A DNA stretch of 64,000 nt, taken from the NCBI GenBank assembly GCA_028826165.1, contig JAPDFW010000057.1, positions 372,001 to 436,000 on the forward strand. Reading direction: 5' to 3'. Each line of letters opens with the position of its first letter. The first letter of the stretch is position 1. The notes below the pieces were generated by a model. It did no database searches and was not told where the DNA came from. It saw only the letters and a program-made list of their open reading frames with translations. The stretch comes from Anaeramoeba ignava. Its lineage: Eukaryota > Metamonada > Anaeramoebidae. Position numbers and translations under genes: made by a program. Below, one piece after another: positions 32,212 through 43,684 of this stretch.

Positions 32212-33631
32212 ATGGAAAATTATTTAAATTTAGAAAAACTTTCAAATGATTTAAAAAATTTATTTCAAAATCAAAATCAAAATGAAAATGAAAAAGAAAG
32301 TTATTTTGATTTTGAAATAATTTGTGAACAAAATCAAACTTCATTTAAAACTCATAAATCAATTCTTTCTTCAAGAAGTGAATATTTTAAAACTCTTTTT
32401 AAATCTAAAATGAAAGAATATCAAGAAAATAAATTAATTTTAAAAGATGTTTCAAGTTCAATTCTATCTTCAATTTTAAATTATTTTTATTCAGGAAAAA
32501 TTGAAATTAATTTAGAAAATGTTATTGAAATTTTAATTTTTTCATCAAAATATTTAATTGATGAATTAATTGAAACTTCGTTTAAATTTTATCAAAAACA
32601 ATTTACAATTTGAAACTATTATTGATGTTATTAAATTATCTGAATTAATGAATTTCAATCAATTATTAGATTTTGCTTATCAATTTATTTCAGAAAATTT
32701 TAATGAATTTATGAAAACTCCTTTTTTTCTTGAACTTGAAGAAAATCATTTAAATTTAATTTTATCAAATGACCAAATTTTAATAAATGAATTTGAAATA
32801 TGCCAATCAATAATAAAATGGGGAAAACATAAATCAAATATTAACCAAGAAAAAGAATTAGAAAAAGAAGAAAAAGAACAAATACAAAATCAAATTTCAA
32901 ATGTTGTTGATAAAATCAGATTTATTGATTTTACAAAAGAAGAACTAGGAGATATTTTGAAAGAAGATTTAATTCCAAATCAATTTTCACAAAAATTAAT
33001 TCAATTCCAAAAAATCCAAGAAACTGGAGATGAAAAAGAACTAAATCAATTTATTGAAAAAGAAAATTCATTAATTTTCAAATCAAGATTTAGATTTGAT
33101 TCAGAAATTGTTACAAAAGAAGAATATGTTAAGAAATTACAAGAATGGATAAATGATAATGATTTTTTTTCCAAAATGAAAAAAGGATTTTCAGCAAAAA
33201 GAGATGGATTTAATTCTCGAAAATGGCATAAAGCAGTTGATAGGAAAGGAAAAACATTAATTATTATCAAAACAAAAGATAATTTTATTTTTGGAGGTTT
33301 TACTCAAGTTGGATTTAAAGGAAATTCAGGATGGATTAATGATGCAAATGCATTTATTTTTTCATTAAGAAATGATAAAGGGGATAGAATATCTGAAAAG
33401 TTTACAATTAAACAAGGTTCTGCAATTTATTCTCAATTAGATTATGGTCCAAGATTTGGACTTGGAATTGATTTTTATTTACTTGGAAATTTACAACCTG
33501 GTTATTCGAATTTTGGTTATAGTTATAATCTTCCTAATGGAATTAAACATGGAACAAATGAAGCTCAAAGTTATTTAGCTGGTTCTTATGATAAATGGGT
33601 TGTTGATGAACTTGAGTCTTTTTTCATTTAA
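32212..33631 (+). CDS. BTB-BACK-TLDc protein, frame broken near 32592
   Basis: Paralogue of the 28874 gene without its coiled-coil insert. The first frame (32212-32613) gives a BTB domain with HKSILSSRSEYFKTLF and YFYSGKIEI. The second continues with a BACK region (ETIIDVIKLSELMNFNQLLDFA) and a C-terminal TLDc domain almost identical to gene 1 (GFTQVGFKGN, AFIFSLRNDKGD, SYLAGSYDKWVVDELE). The two meet at about 32592-32612; one fewer A in the 5-A run joins them into 472 residues (FYQNNLQFETIID). The strong conservation of both halves points to a very recent indel or a consensus error. Likely role as for the paralogue: BTB-mediated assembly with a TLDc V-ATPase-binding module (inferred). Confidence 0.82.
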
Positions 33632-33773
33632 TTTCATATTTTTCAAAATTAAAATCAAAATTAAAATCAAAATTAAAATCAATTCGAAAATTTAGTTCTT
33701 TGGTTTATTTCTAAATTAATTATTATTATTTAATCTAAAAAAAAATGAAAGAAAAAAAAGTTTGTTTTGCTTT

Positions 33774-36191
33774 TTAATTATTTGAATCTTCTTGTGTTGT
33801 TGAAGTAGATTTTGTTGACGATTTTGTTGAAGAAGAAATTGAAGAAAGATCATGATTTTCATCCCAAAATTTAATACTAACTTTTTTTTCATAAAATTCT
33901 TCTTTCAATTTACCAAGAAAAACACCATCTAAATTATGAATATCTCTCAAATTAATAAATTGTAAATTAAGACAATTTGTTGTTAAATATTGAACACCTT
34001 TTGTTGAAATTGAATCACATCCTTTACAATCAATCCATTGAATTTGTTTGCAACCTTTTGATAAATATTTTAATCCTTTATCTGTTATTTGTTTGCAATT
34101 AGAAATATTTAAGAAATTAATATTTGGACAATTTTGTGAGAAAGTTTTTAAATTTTGATCATTTAGATTTGTTGCAGAAATAGCCAATGTAACAAGTTTA
34201 GTGCAATTAATAGCAATTTCATTGATTCCAATATTTGTGAGTTGGGAACATTCATCAATATCTATTGCAATTAAATTAGGTGATTTTTTGGCAAATTTTT
34301 TCATTCCTTCATCAGTAATTGAACATGATGAAAATGATATTGCTCTTAAATTATTGGTTTCTCTTGATAATATTTCTAGTGTTTTATCTGTGATTAATGA
34401 ACAAAATTCAAAATCAAGTTCTTTCAAGTTCAAAAAACAATTTGAAATTGCTAAATGATCAACAATTAATTCAACTGTTTTATCAGTTATTTCTGAAGAA
34501 GAAAATCTTAAAATCTGGATATTATTCAAAATTTGTGAATATTCATTATCATTATCATTTTCATTTTCCAAAAATCCAATAAATTCATCATTAAGAGAAG
34601 TAATTTCATTTAAATCTAAAATTTCTAAAAAAGGACAGGATTGAATGATGTTTTCTATTCCTTGATTTGTAACATTTTCATTAGATTCAAGAGAAAGTTT
34701 TTTGAGTCTAGTATTATTTATTGAGATGTAATCCAAAATATTATCTGTAATATCACATTCATCTAAAATTAAAGTTTTAAGGTTTGTTAATCCACCCAAA
34801 AGAGCTTTTAGACTTGAAGTATTAAGTTCTTTGTGATCAGATAGATCAAGATATTTTAGTTTATTGCATTCAGAACTAAAATCTGCAAATATTGATTGTA
34901 GATAACCATCATAAATTGAAGATACATCTTCACTTTCATCATCTTCATCTTCATCTTCATTTTCATCATTATCTTTTTTGATATTTTTTTCATTTTCATC
35001 ATTATCTTTTTTGATATTTTTTTCATTTTCATCTAAATCAAATTCATTCATTATTTCATCAACAACTTTATTAATATCATTTTCATTTTCATTTTCATTT
35101 TCATTTTCATTTTCATTTTCATTTTCATTTTCATTTTCATTTTCATTTTGATTTTCATTTTCATTTTCATTTTGATTTTCATTTTCATTTTCATTTTGAT
35201 TTTCATTTTCATTTTCATTTTCATTTTCATTTTCATTTTGATTTTGATTTTGATTTTGATTTTCATTTTCATTTTCATTTTCATTATCATTTTCATTTTC
35301 ATTTTCATTTTGATTTTGATTTTGATTTTGATTTTCATTTTCATTTTGATTTTGATCTGAATCAGTTTCAGATTCTGTCTCTGTTTCAGTTTCAGATTCA
35401 GTTTCTGTTTCTTCATCACCAAATTCATCAGTTTCACCCAAAGCTAAATATTCAATATTGGGACAATTAGTTAAATATTCTAAAGATTGTTCTGATATCA
35501 ATTTACAACCAACTAAAGATAATTTAATCAATTTATCTCCACAACCTTGAGAAATCTCACGAATTGAATCATCAGAAATTAAATCACAATAATCAAGGAT
35601 AAAAGTATTTAAACGAGGACAATTCTCAACAAAAGCTTTTATTGTTCTGTCTTTAACCCAAAAACACATTTCAAAATTGACTTTTTCTAAATTCTTCAAA
35701 CAAGTCATTTTGGAATAACCCCAACGAGTAATAGCTCCATTCATTCCTGATAGATTTAATGATTTAATACTTTTCTGATATTTTGATATAAAATTCACAA
35801 TACTAAATTCATTTAAATTTTTGCAATTTTTAAAAATAACTTCTTCAACTTCATTTGCCCATTTACTTATTTTATGAATTGAATTTGAATCATATTTATA
35901 TTGTTCAGGATATTTTGAAAAATTTCTAAAAATGGGAAGCATTTCAATTTCTATTCCTTTTGGTGATAAATCTATTTTCTTCCATAATTTTTTAGATTTT
36001 GAACAGTTTCTCCATTTTTTACAAACTAATCCTGCTTTTATTTTGTTTTTTATATCTAAATTTTGAAATATTTTTATTAATAATTCATCTGGAAACATTT
36101 CTATTATTGATTTTTTATAATTTTTTTGATTTTTTCTTTTAATTTGTGTTTTTCTTGCTTTTCTTCTTTTTGTTTTTTGATTTAAATTCAT
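33774..36191 (-). CDS. F-box/leucine-rich-repeat protein (FBXL/AMN1-like)
   Basis: Single exon, 805 residues. After a basic start, residues ~30-75 form an F-box (IEMFPDELLIKIFQNLDIKN, VCKKWRNCSKSKKLWKKIDL), the SKP1-binding module of SCF ubiquitin ligases. AMN1/FBXL-type leucine-rich repeats follow on both sides of a long insert; units such as CDLISDDSIREIS, LNISNCKQITDKGLKYLSKG and CDSISTKGVQYL are diagnostic. The insert (~250-410) is Glu/Asn/Thr low complexity, largely (NENENQ)n, probably a disordered loop between repeats. The role is substrate capture for SCF-mediated ubiquitination; the target is unknown. The C-terminus is Ser/Thr-rich. Confidence 0.92.
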   Translation of the reverse strand: MNLNQKTKRRKARKTQIKRKNQKNYKKSIIEMFPDELLIKIFQNLDIKNKIKAGLVCKKWRNCSKSKKLWKKIDLSPKGIEIEMLPIFRNFSKYPEQYKYDSNSIHKISKWANEVEEVIFKNCKNLNEFSIVNFISKYQKSIKSLNLSGMNGAITRWGYSKMTCLKNLEKVNFEMCFWVKDRTIKAFVENCPRLNTFILDYCDLISDDSIREISQGCGDKLIKLSLVGCKLISEQSLEYLTNCPNIEYLALGETDEFGDEETETESETETETESETDSDQNQNENENQNQNQNQNENENENDNENENENENQNQNQNQNENENENENENENQNENENENQNENENENQNENENENENENENENENENENENDINKVVDEIMNEFDLDENEKNIKKDNDENEKNIKKDNDENEDEDEDDESEDVSSIYDGYLQSIFADFSSECNKLKYLDLSDHKELNTSSLKALLGGLTNLKTLILDECDITDNILDYISINNTRLKKLSLESNENVTNQGIENIIQSCPFLEILDLNEITSLNDEFIGFLENENDNDNEYSQILNNIQILRFSSSEITDKTVELIVDHLAISNCFLNLKELDFEFCSLITDKTLEILSRETNNLRAISFSSCSITDEGMKKFAKKSPNLIAIDIDECSQLTNIGINEIAINCTKLVTLAISATNLNDQNLKTFSQNCPNINFLNISNCKQITDKGLKYLSKGCKQIQWIDCKGCDSISTKGVQYLTTNCLNLQFINLRDIHNLDGVFLGKLKEEFYEKKVSIKFWDENHDLSSISSSTKSSTKSTSTTQEDSNN

Positions 36192-36204
36192 TTTTATAAT
36201 TATT

Positions 36205-36228
36205 AAAAATGAAAAATGAAAAAATAAT
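36205..36228 (-). promoter_or_regulatory. TTTTTCATTTTTCATTTTTA element before F-box gene
   Basis: Two TTTTTCA units on the minus strand, 14-37 nt before the ATG at 36191. The spacer 36229-36434 is otherwise T-rich with no gene. Confidence 0.4.
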
Positions 36229-36434
36229 TTTTTTTTAATTTTAATTTTTTTTAATTTTAATTTTTTTTATATTTTTTTTTTCTGGAATTTTGAAATAAAA
36301 ACAAATTCCAAAAAGAAAAGAACAAAAAAAAATTTTTTTTTTTCCATTTTTAATTTTAAATTTGATTTTGATTTTGATTTTAATTTTAATTTTAATTTTA
36401 TAAATGAATTTTGATTTTGATTTTGATTTTGTTT

Positions 36435-38443
36435 TTAATTTAGATTTAGATTTTGATTTTGTTTTTGATTTAAATTTAAATGATGTTCTGAAATTTGTTG
36501 AATTAAAACAAGAACTTTTGATAATGTACTTTCTACTTGAATTTGACCAGGAATAAATCTCATATTAGTTGTGATATTTTCCATATTTAAAACATGAAAA
36601 AAAGAATTTTTATAACTATCAATTATAGCAAACGAAAAAAACAAATGAAAATCTTCAGAAATAGAATTTGCAAAAAAAGCTTCCCATAATCTATATATAT
36701 CATTAGGATCTGAAAACACTCTTATAAACAAAATAAGAATCCATTCAATACAAAAGAAAAAATGTTTTGCATCAACACTTGAAAGAATTTTCTTATAATT
36801 TTCATAATCAAAGAATTTTAAAATTGTTCTAATTTTTCTCAAATCATTAATTCGAAATTTGTCTGAAAGAATAAAATATTTTCCAAATTTATCCATTAAT
36901 CCTTTAAAACACCAAAAAGTATCAACTTCATTTTCCATTAAATTTAAAATAAATAGTAGTATTTCACTCATTCCTTGTCCATATCCAAGATCATAATTAT
37001 AAAAACTATAACTAATTAAAATTCTTTTCATTATTTCCTTTGCTTTTGCTTTTTTTTCTTCATTATAATCAAATTTTTCAAAATTTGAACGAAGAACATC
37101 AAATTCAATTAAACTCTTCCTTTTGTTAAACATATCAAAATTTTTAAGTTGTTCATTTTCCATGTTTATCCATTGATTTAAGATTTGATTATATTGCTTC
37201 CTTAAAAAGAATAAAAAAAATTCTTCTGTTTTAAATTTTGTTTCTTTTCAAATTTTTTTGGAAATTAATTTGATTTACTCTTTTTCTTCATAAATGTGAA
37301 GTCTTTCAATCAATGTGGAATCTAAAGGAAAATATCCTAATAAAAATTTCCAAATTTCTTTCCTAATTTCTTTATTTATTCCCTAAAAAAAATTTATTTA
37401 TTTTTTTATTATTATTTATTTTTTGGATTAAATTTTTACATGAAGAAAAACAATTTCAAGAAATTGATCTGGATCTTTTATTTGTCCTTTTGAATTAAAA
37501 AATTTCTGCCATTTTTCTAAACTTAATCTTTCTTTTTTAATTTCAAGTTTTTTTTTTGGAAAATTAATAGATTCTACAATTGAATTGAAAATTTCATCAT
37601 CTTCCTTTTCTTCATTTTTTACTTCATTTAATAAGGATTAAATTTGGATTTAAAAAAATTTGAATTAAAATGAATTTGATTTTTTGAAAGAATTGATATT
37701 AAAATTTACTATTAGATTCCTTTTTCTTTTGAAAAATAAATATAATTTTAATTTTAATTTTAATTTTAATTTTAATTTTAATTTTAAATTAAATACAGAA
37801 TCAGGAATTTGTTTTTGGATTTGAATATTTTGCACTTTTTCATTAATAAAAATATATCCCGATTTTTTGGTATTTCTATTTTTGTTTTTTTCAATTTTTT
37901 TAATTTTTTAAATTTGATTTGATTTGATTTGATTTAATACTTTTTGCTGTATTGATAATAACTTTCAATTGCTAATAAAAACCCTTCAATTCTTCCCTTT
38001 TCAAAAAATAAATGATGTTTTGTGTTTTGAATTTTAAGTTCAGTAAATGGAGATTTATTTTGAGGAGAATCAATAAATATAGAAGAAATATTTTGTAAAG
38101 GAATTTCAAAAGAATTTTGATAACCTCGATTTTTCAATAAATCATTTGGAATTTGCCCAAAAGTTTCTTTTTTATCTTTATTAAAAAATAAGAGAAATTT
38201 TGAGAAATTGAATTTTTGTTTTTGATTTTGTTTTTCATTTTCATTTTCTTTTTCATTTTCAACTTCAATTTCGATTTGGTTTTCAATTTGATTTTCATTT
38301 TCATTTTCATTTTTATTTTCATTCCAATTTAAAATAACTTCTTCATTATTTCCTTGAGTTGATAAATAAAGAGTTCCATTATAAATTATATTTTTAAAAC
38401 GATATGAAACTTCTTGTTCAATAAATAATAATTTTCTATTCAT
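36435..38443 (-). CDS. TBC-domain RabGAP (TBC1D15/GYP7-like)
   Basis: Six exons: 38443-37941, 37875-37797, 37725-37710 (only 16 nt), 37621-37440, 37382-37279, 37200-36435; all phases agree, giving 549 residues. The N-terminal ~200 residues match the Rab-binding region of TBC1D15/17 (phospho-lipid-like beta sheet with an Asn/Glu insert). Then SLEKWQKFFNSKGQI leads to the TBC domain from ~261: GINKEIRKEIWKFLLGYFPLDST, motif A with arginine finger IEFDVLR (Arg332), motif B with glutamine finger YGQGMSE (Gln370), FWCFKGLM and RLWEAFF. Both catalytic fingers are present, so it should stimulate GTP hydrolysis by a Rab (Rab7 for close relatives). The last ~15 residues are an Asn/Leu/Gln run. Confidence 0.9.
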
Positions 38444-38498
38444 TTTTTAAAATTAAAATTGAAAATAAAATTTTTTTGTTTTTTAAAAAAAAAATAAA

Positions 38499-38520
38499 AG
38501 GAAAAAAATGAAAAAAATTA
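38499..38520 (-). promoter_or_regulatory. TTTTTTTCATTTTTTTCC element before RabGAP gene
   Basis: Minus-strand motif 56-77 nt before the ATG at 38443, within the 120-bp gap to RPA1. Confidence 0.38.
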
Positions 38521-38563
38521 TTTTCTTACAAATTTTAATCAAAACAAAAAAAAAATTTTATTT

Positions 38564-41500
38564 TCAAACTCTTTTTTTAATGTTTTCAATTAAATATCTT
38601 GATTCATCAATTAAAATTTCATTTAAAGGACATAAACCAATTATAATCAATTTTTTGGTGAATTTTCCAGCAAAAAAATCATTTTTAATTTGCATTTTAA
38701 AAAGAAATTTTTGGAAATAAAATTTTTGGAAATATTTCTGAATTTCTAATTGAGAATAATTAAGAACAGATTCTCTGAATTCGGAAGCAGTTTGATTAAA
38801 AAGAACCTGAGCAGTTTCATTAAAAATAACACACCAACGAGTATCAGAGCAATCATGAACAGCGGCGGTTAGCATAAATCTATAACTACATTTTGAATAA
38901 ATTTGGTTGCATTTGGGACAATACCATTTCCCTTCTTTTTTAATTGCTTTCTTATTGCAATTCTTATTGATACAAGATGGATATATAATCCTTTCCAAAT
39001 TTGTGTTGATTATATGTGTTATAACTCCAGAAATTATAAATGTTTCTGATTCCGTTATTTTCCCTAATTTATGATCCCTAATTTCAGATAGTAGCAATCT
39101 TTTATGATCAAACCAATCATAATCCACTCCTGAAATTGGTTCTTTTCCGTTTTGATTATTATTGTATTCCTTCCAAAATTCAATTAGATTTTGTGTTTCT
39201 TGACAATTCGGATTCCAAAATATTTGCGATATTTCGTTGATGTTAATATATTTTCCATTAAAATCTCCAATCATTGCTCCTTTTATTGCAATAATATTTA
39301 GAATATCATTTTGTTCATTTTTTTGAATAAATTCTTCAATTTTCTCTGCTGCTGTACTCCATAGTCTAATCTCAATTTTGGATGTTTGATCGATAATTAG
39401 TCCTTTTCTTTTTATGACTTCTTTTCCATCCTTTGTGGCTATTCTTTCCAAATCACCCAAATCAAATAGAATACCAATAGAATCAAATAATGAAAATCTA
39501 TTTAATTTTTTGATTTCTGAGATTTGAATAAAATTGAATTGGATGTTTGGAATTGAACCATCATCTCCACATTTTTCAACTATTGTTTGGGTTGTAAACG
39601 AAATTTCAAAAAGAATATTTGAATTTATTAACAAAGGATTTGATTTCATAAACTTCCCATTTTTGATATAATAAACAGATCCAATTTGAAGAACTGGATA
39701 AAATTTATCAATCATTTCATTAAACATTATTGCTTTTATTTCAGATTTTTCTTGATCAAGCAAAGTTATTGAAAATATTCTTCCTGATCTTGCTAAATTA
39801 TTTGAATAATTTTGAATATCTGTTTTCATGGTAACTCTTGCTTTGATTAGAAATTTTGTTTCAATAGGATTAATACTTTTAAAAGGTAATATTTTTAATT
39901 TTTTGAATCTGTTTAAATTTCTATTTCGTTTTTGCTTATAGAAACGGTTGTAGTGAGGAATATAAGTGCTGATACTATTCTTAGAAGCACTTTGTTGATA
40001 TTTTAAAAGATTGATTTTTTTTCCTTGACTATTTCCATTGGAGTTATCTTTTCCGTTTTGATTATTATTGTATTCCTTCCAAAATTCAATTAGATTTTGT
40101 GTTTCTTGGCAATTCGGATTCCAAAATATTTGTGATATTTCGTTGATGTTAATATATTTTCCATTAAAATCTCCAATCATCGCTTCTTTTATTGCAATAA
40201 TATTTAGAATATCATTTTGTTCATTTTTTTGAATAAATTCTTCAATTTTCTCTGCTGCTGTACTCCATAGTCTAATCTCAATTTTGGATGTTTGATCGAT
40301 AATTAGTCCTTTTCTTTTTATGATTTTTTTTCCATCTCTTGTTTCTATTCTTTCCAAATCACCCAAATCAATTAGAATACCAATAGAATCAAATAGTGAA
40401 AATCTATTTAATTTTTTGATTTCTGAGATTTGAATAAATTTGAATTGGATGTTTGGAATTGAACCATCATCTCCACATTTTTCAACTATTGTTTGGGGTT
40501 TAAATACGATTTCAAAAGGTATTTTGGGTTTTTGCGAGTATATTTTTGTTTTCAAATCCAAGTTTTTGATATAATAAACAGAACCAATTTGAAGAACTGG
40601 ATCAAATTTATCAATCATTTCATTAAACATTATTGCTTTTATTTCAGATTTTTCTTGATCAAGCAGAGTTATTGATCTCATTTTTTTTATGTTTTCTGTA
40701 TTAGTTGTGTAATATTGAATATCTTTCTTCATGATCACTCTTGTTTTGGTGATGAAATTTTGGTTGAAAATACTAAGATTTCTAAAAAGTGTAAAATGAG
40801 AAAATGGGTCTATTTTTGGTTGTTTTTCTTTTTCTTTTTCTTTTTCTTGATTTAATTGTTGATGTCTCCATTTAATTAAGATAGTTAAATTGTTTTGGTT
40901 TTCATCATCTTTTTCTGAAAAATTCAAAGATCTCACAGCTGAATGTCTGTTGTAATTTCTATGTTGATATCTTAAGTAATTTGATTTTGGTTTTTGACTG
41001 AAAAAAAAGTATGGATTTTGATTTTGATTTAAATTTATATTTTGATTTTGATTGATATTTGGATTTTGATTTAAATTGATATTTGGATTTTGATTTAAAT
41101 TTATATTTGGATTTTGATTTAAATTTATATTTGGATTTTGATTTAAATTTATATTTGGATTTTGATTTAAATTGATATTTGGGTTTAAATTGATATTTGG
41201 ATTTGGATTTAAACTTAAATTTGGATTTTTATTTGGACTTTGATTTAAATTGATATTTGGATTTATATTTTGATTTAAATTGATATTTGGATTATTTTGG
41301 CTTGAAAATAAATTATTTGGATTTATATTTTGATTTAAATTTGGGTTTTGATTTAAATTGATATTTGGATTTAAATTGATATTTGGATTTATATTTGGAT
41401 TTAAATTGATATTTGGATTTTTATTTGGACTTAAGAATAAATTATTTGGATTTTGATTTAAATTTAAATTTGGACTTGAAAATAAATTATTTGGGTTTGG

Positions 41501-43316
41501 ATTTAAATTTGGATTTTTATTTGGACTTAAGAATAAATTATTTGGGTTTTGATTTAAATTGATATTTGGATTTTGATTTAAATTTATATTTGGATTTTGA
41601 TTTAAATTTATATTTGGATTTTGATTTAAATTTATATTTGGATTTTGATTTAAATTGATATTTGGGTTTAAATTGATATTTGGATTTGGATTTAAGTTTA
41701 AATTTGGATTTGAAAATAAATTATTTGGATTTGGATTTAAATTGATATTTGGATTTTTATTTTGATTTAAATTTATATTTGGATTATTTTGGCTTGAGAA
41801 TAAATTATTTGGATTTTGATTTAAATTGATATTTGGACTTTTATTTGGACTTAAGAATAAATTATTTGGATTTTGATTTAAATTTATATTTGGATTTATA
41901 TTTTGATTTAAATTGATATTTGGGTTTTGATTTAAATTTATATTTGGATTTTTATTTGGACTTAAGAATAAATTATTTGGGTTTGGATTTAAATTGATAT
42001 TTGGGTTTTGATTTAAATTTAAATTTGGATTTTTATTTGGACTTAAAAATAAATTATTTGGATTTGGATTTAAATTTAAATTTGGATTTAAATTTGGATT
42101 TGAAAATAAATTATTTGGATTTTGATTTAAATTGATATTTGGATTTTTATTTGGACTTAAGAATAAATTATTTGGATTTTGATTTAAATTTAAATTTGGG
42201 TTTTGATTTAAATTGATATTTGGATTTAAATTGATATTTGGATTTAAATTGATATTTGGATTTGGATTTAAATTGATATTTTGACTTGAAAATAAATTAT
42301 TTGGATTTATATTTTGATTTAAATTGATATTTTGATTTATATTTTGATTTAAATTTAAATTTGGGTTTTGATTTAAATTGATATTTGGATTTAAATTGAT
42401 ATTTGGGTTTTGATTTAAATTTAAATTTGGATTTGAAAATAAATTATTTGGATTTGGATTTAAATTGATATTTGGATTTATATTTTGATTTAAATTGATA
42501 TTTGGGTTTTGATTTAAATTGATATTTGGATTTTTATTTGGACTTAAGAATAAATTATTTGGGTTTTGATTTAAATTTGTATTTGGGTTTTGATTTAAAT
42601 TTGTATTTGGGTTTGGATTTAAATTGATATTTGGACTTTTATTTGGACTTGAGAATAAATTATTTGGGTTTTGATTGCGATTTAAATTTGTATCTGAACT
42701 TGAGATCGATAATGAATTTGGGCTTGAAAATAAATTAATTGGAGTTGATAATAAATTTGGATTTAAATTCAATAATAATTTTGATTTTTCATTTTCATTT
42801 TGATTTTGATTTTCATTTTGATTTTGATTTTCATTTTGATTTTGATTTTCATTTTGATTTTGATTTTGATTTTGATTTTCATTTTGATTTTCATTTTGAT
42901 TTTCATTTTGATTTTCATTTTGATTTTCATTTTCATTTTCATTTTGATTTTCATTTTGATTTTCATTTTCATTTTCATTTTGATTTTGGAGTTTATCATA
43001 ATCTAAAATTTCCATAAATCTAAATACAAAAGAAAAAGAAAAAGCAAAAGTTTGATTTAGTTTTTTATTTTGAATTGAAATTTGTTTAAAATTTAATTTT
43101 AAACTTATACTCTTTTGATTTATCATAATAAATCCTTATTTTTTCACCTTCTAAAACATTTTTTAAAAAAATATTTTGAATTTCTTCTGAAACTAAAGCA
43201 TCAGTTATTGCATCATCTTCTTGAACATTAATTATAAGTCCAAAATTAGAAATAAAACGAAAATTTGAAACAAAACATATTGATTCAAGAATTAAATTTG
43301 AAAAATCCAAATTCAT
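38564..43316 (-). CDS. RPA1-like large subunit with duplicated DBD-A/B and giant Asn-rich linker
   Basis: Two exons, 43316-43111 and 43019-38564 (phase 2), give 1553 residues; RPA1 is usually ~600. Exon 1 resembles a shortened RPA70 N domain. Residues ~83-740 are an Asn/Leu/Pro/Ile repeat ([18 protein letters not shown]). Then come two successive DBD-A/DBD-B pairs, ~815-1060 and ~1120-1360: each starts (K/R)ARVTMK-like, has [25 protein letters not shown] and [12 protein letters not shown], then a B fold with [13 protein letters not shown]. The second pair runs into one DBD-C (~1370-1545) with a zinc motif C-x4-C-x12-C-x2-C (CINKNC, WYCPKC). RPA1 binds single-stranded DNA in replication and repair. 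Extra folds would enlarge the footprint (inference). The near-identical repeats, 906 nt apart, indicate recent internal duplication or conversion. Confidence 0.87.
41010..42980 (-). repeat. Coding Asn-rich repeat region of RPA1
   Basis: Degenerate 18- to 27-nt units encoding NINLNQNP and [11 protein letters not shown] fill about 1.7 kb. The first part of the protein (42780-42980 nt) has a separate (NENQ)n array. The reading frame is kept throughout, so the repeat is under coding constraint. Confidence 0.88.
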
Positions 43317-43684
43317 AATTGAAAAAATTTGATTAAAAAAAATCCAAAAAAAAAATGAAAGAAAAAAAATGAAAAAATAAAAAGGAGAAAAAAATAAAAA
43401 AAAAAAGGAGAAAAAAAAAATAAATTAGTAATTTTTATTTTAAACTTACTAAGTAAAACGTAAATAAAAAGAAATTATTTTTTTAATTAAATTTTTTTTA
43501 ATAAACTTTTAATTAAATTTTTTATTTAGATTACGTCATAGAACGAATTTCTTTTTTAATTTTTAATTTCTTTTTTTTAAATTTAAAAGAATTTTTTATT
43601 TTTTATTTTTTTTTTCATTTTTTTCTTTTAATTCTTTTTATTTTCCTTTTTTTTATTATTATTATTATTTAAAAATTTAAAAAC
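43317..43684. promoter_or_regulatory. Bidirectional promoter between RPA1 and coiled-coil gene
   Basis: Minus-strand TTTTTTCATTTTTTTTC plus a second TTTCATTTTTTTTTT lie at 43346-43379 toward RPA1. Plus-strand TTTTTTTTCATTTTTTTC lies at 43608-43629 toward the 43685 gene. A bZIP-type site TTACGTCAT is at 43531-43539 between them. Confidence 0.45.

Noticed and set aside
38564-43126. Reading the RPA1 ORF alone, starting [10 protein letters not shown]
   Set aside because: Those first residues are intron sequence. A GT-AG intron (43020-43110) joins the upstream exon in phase and restores an RPA70-N-like start.
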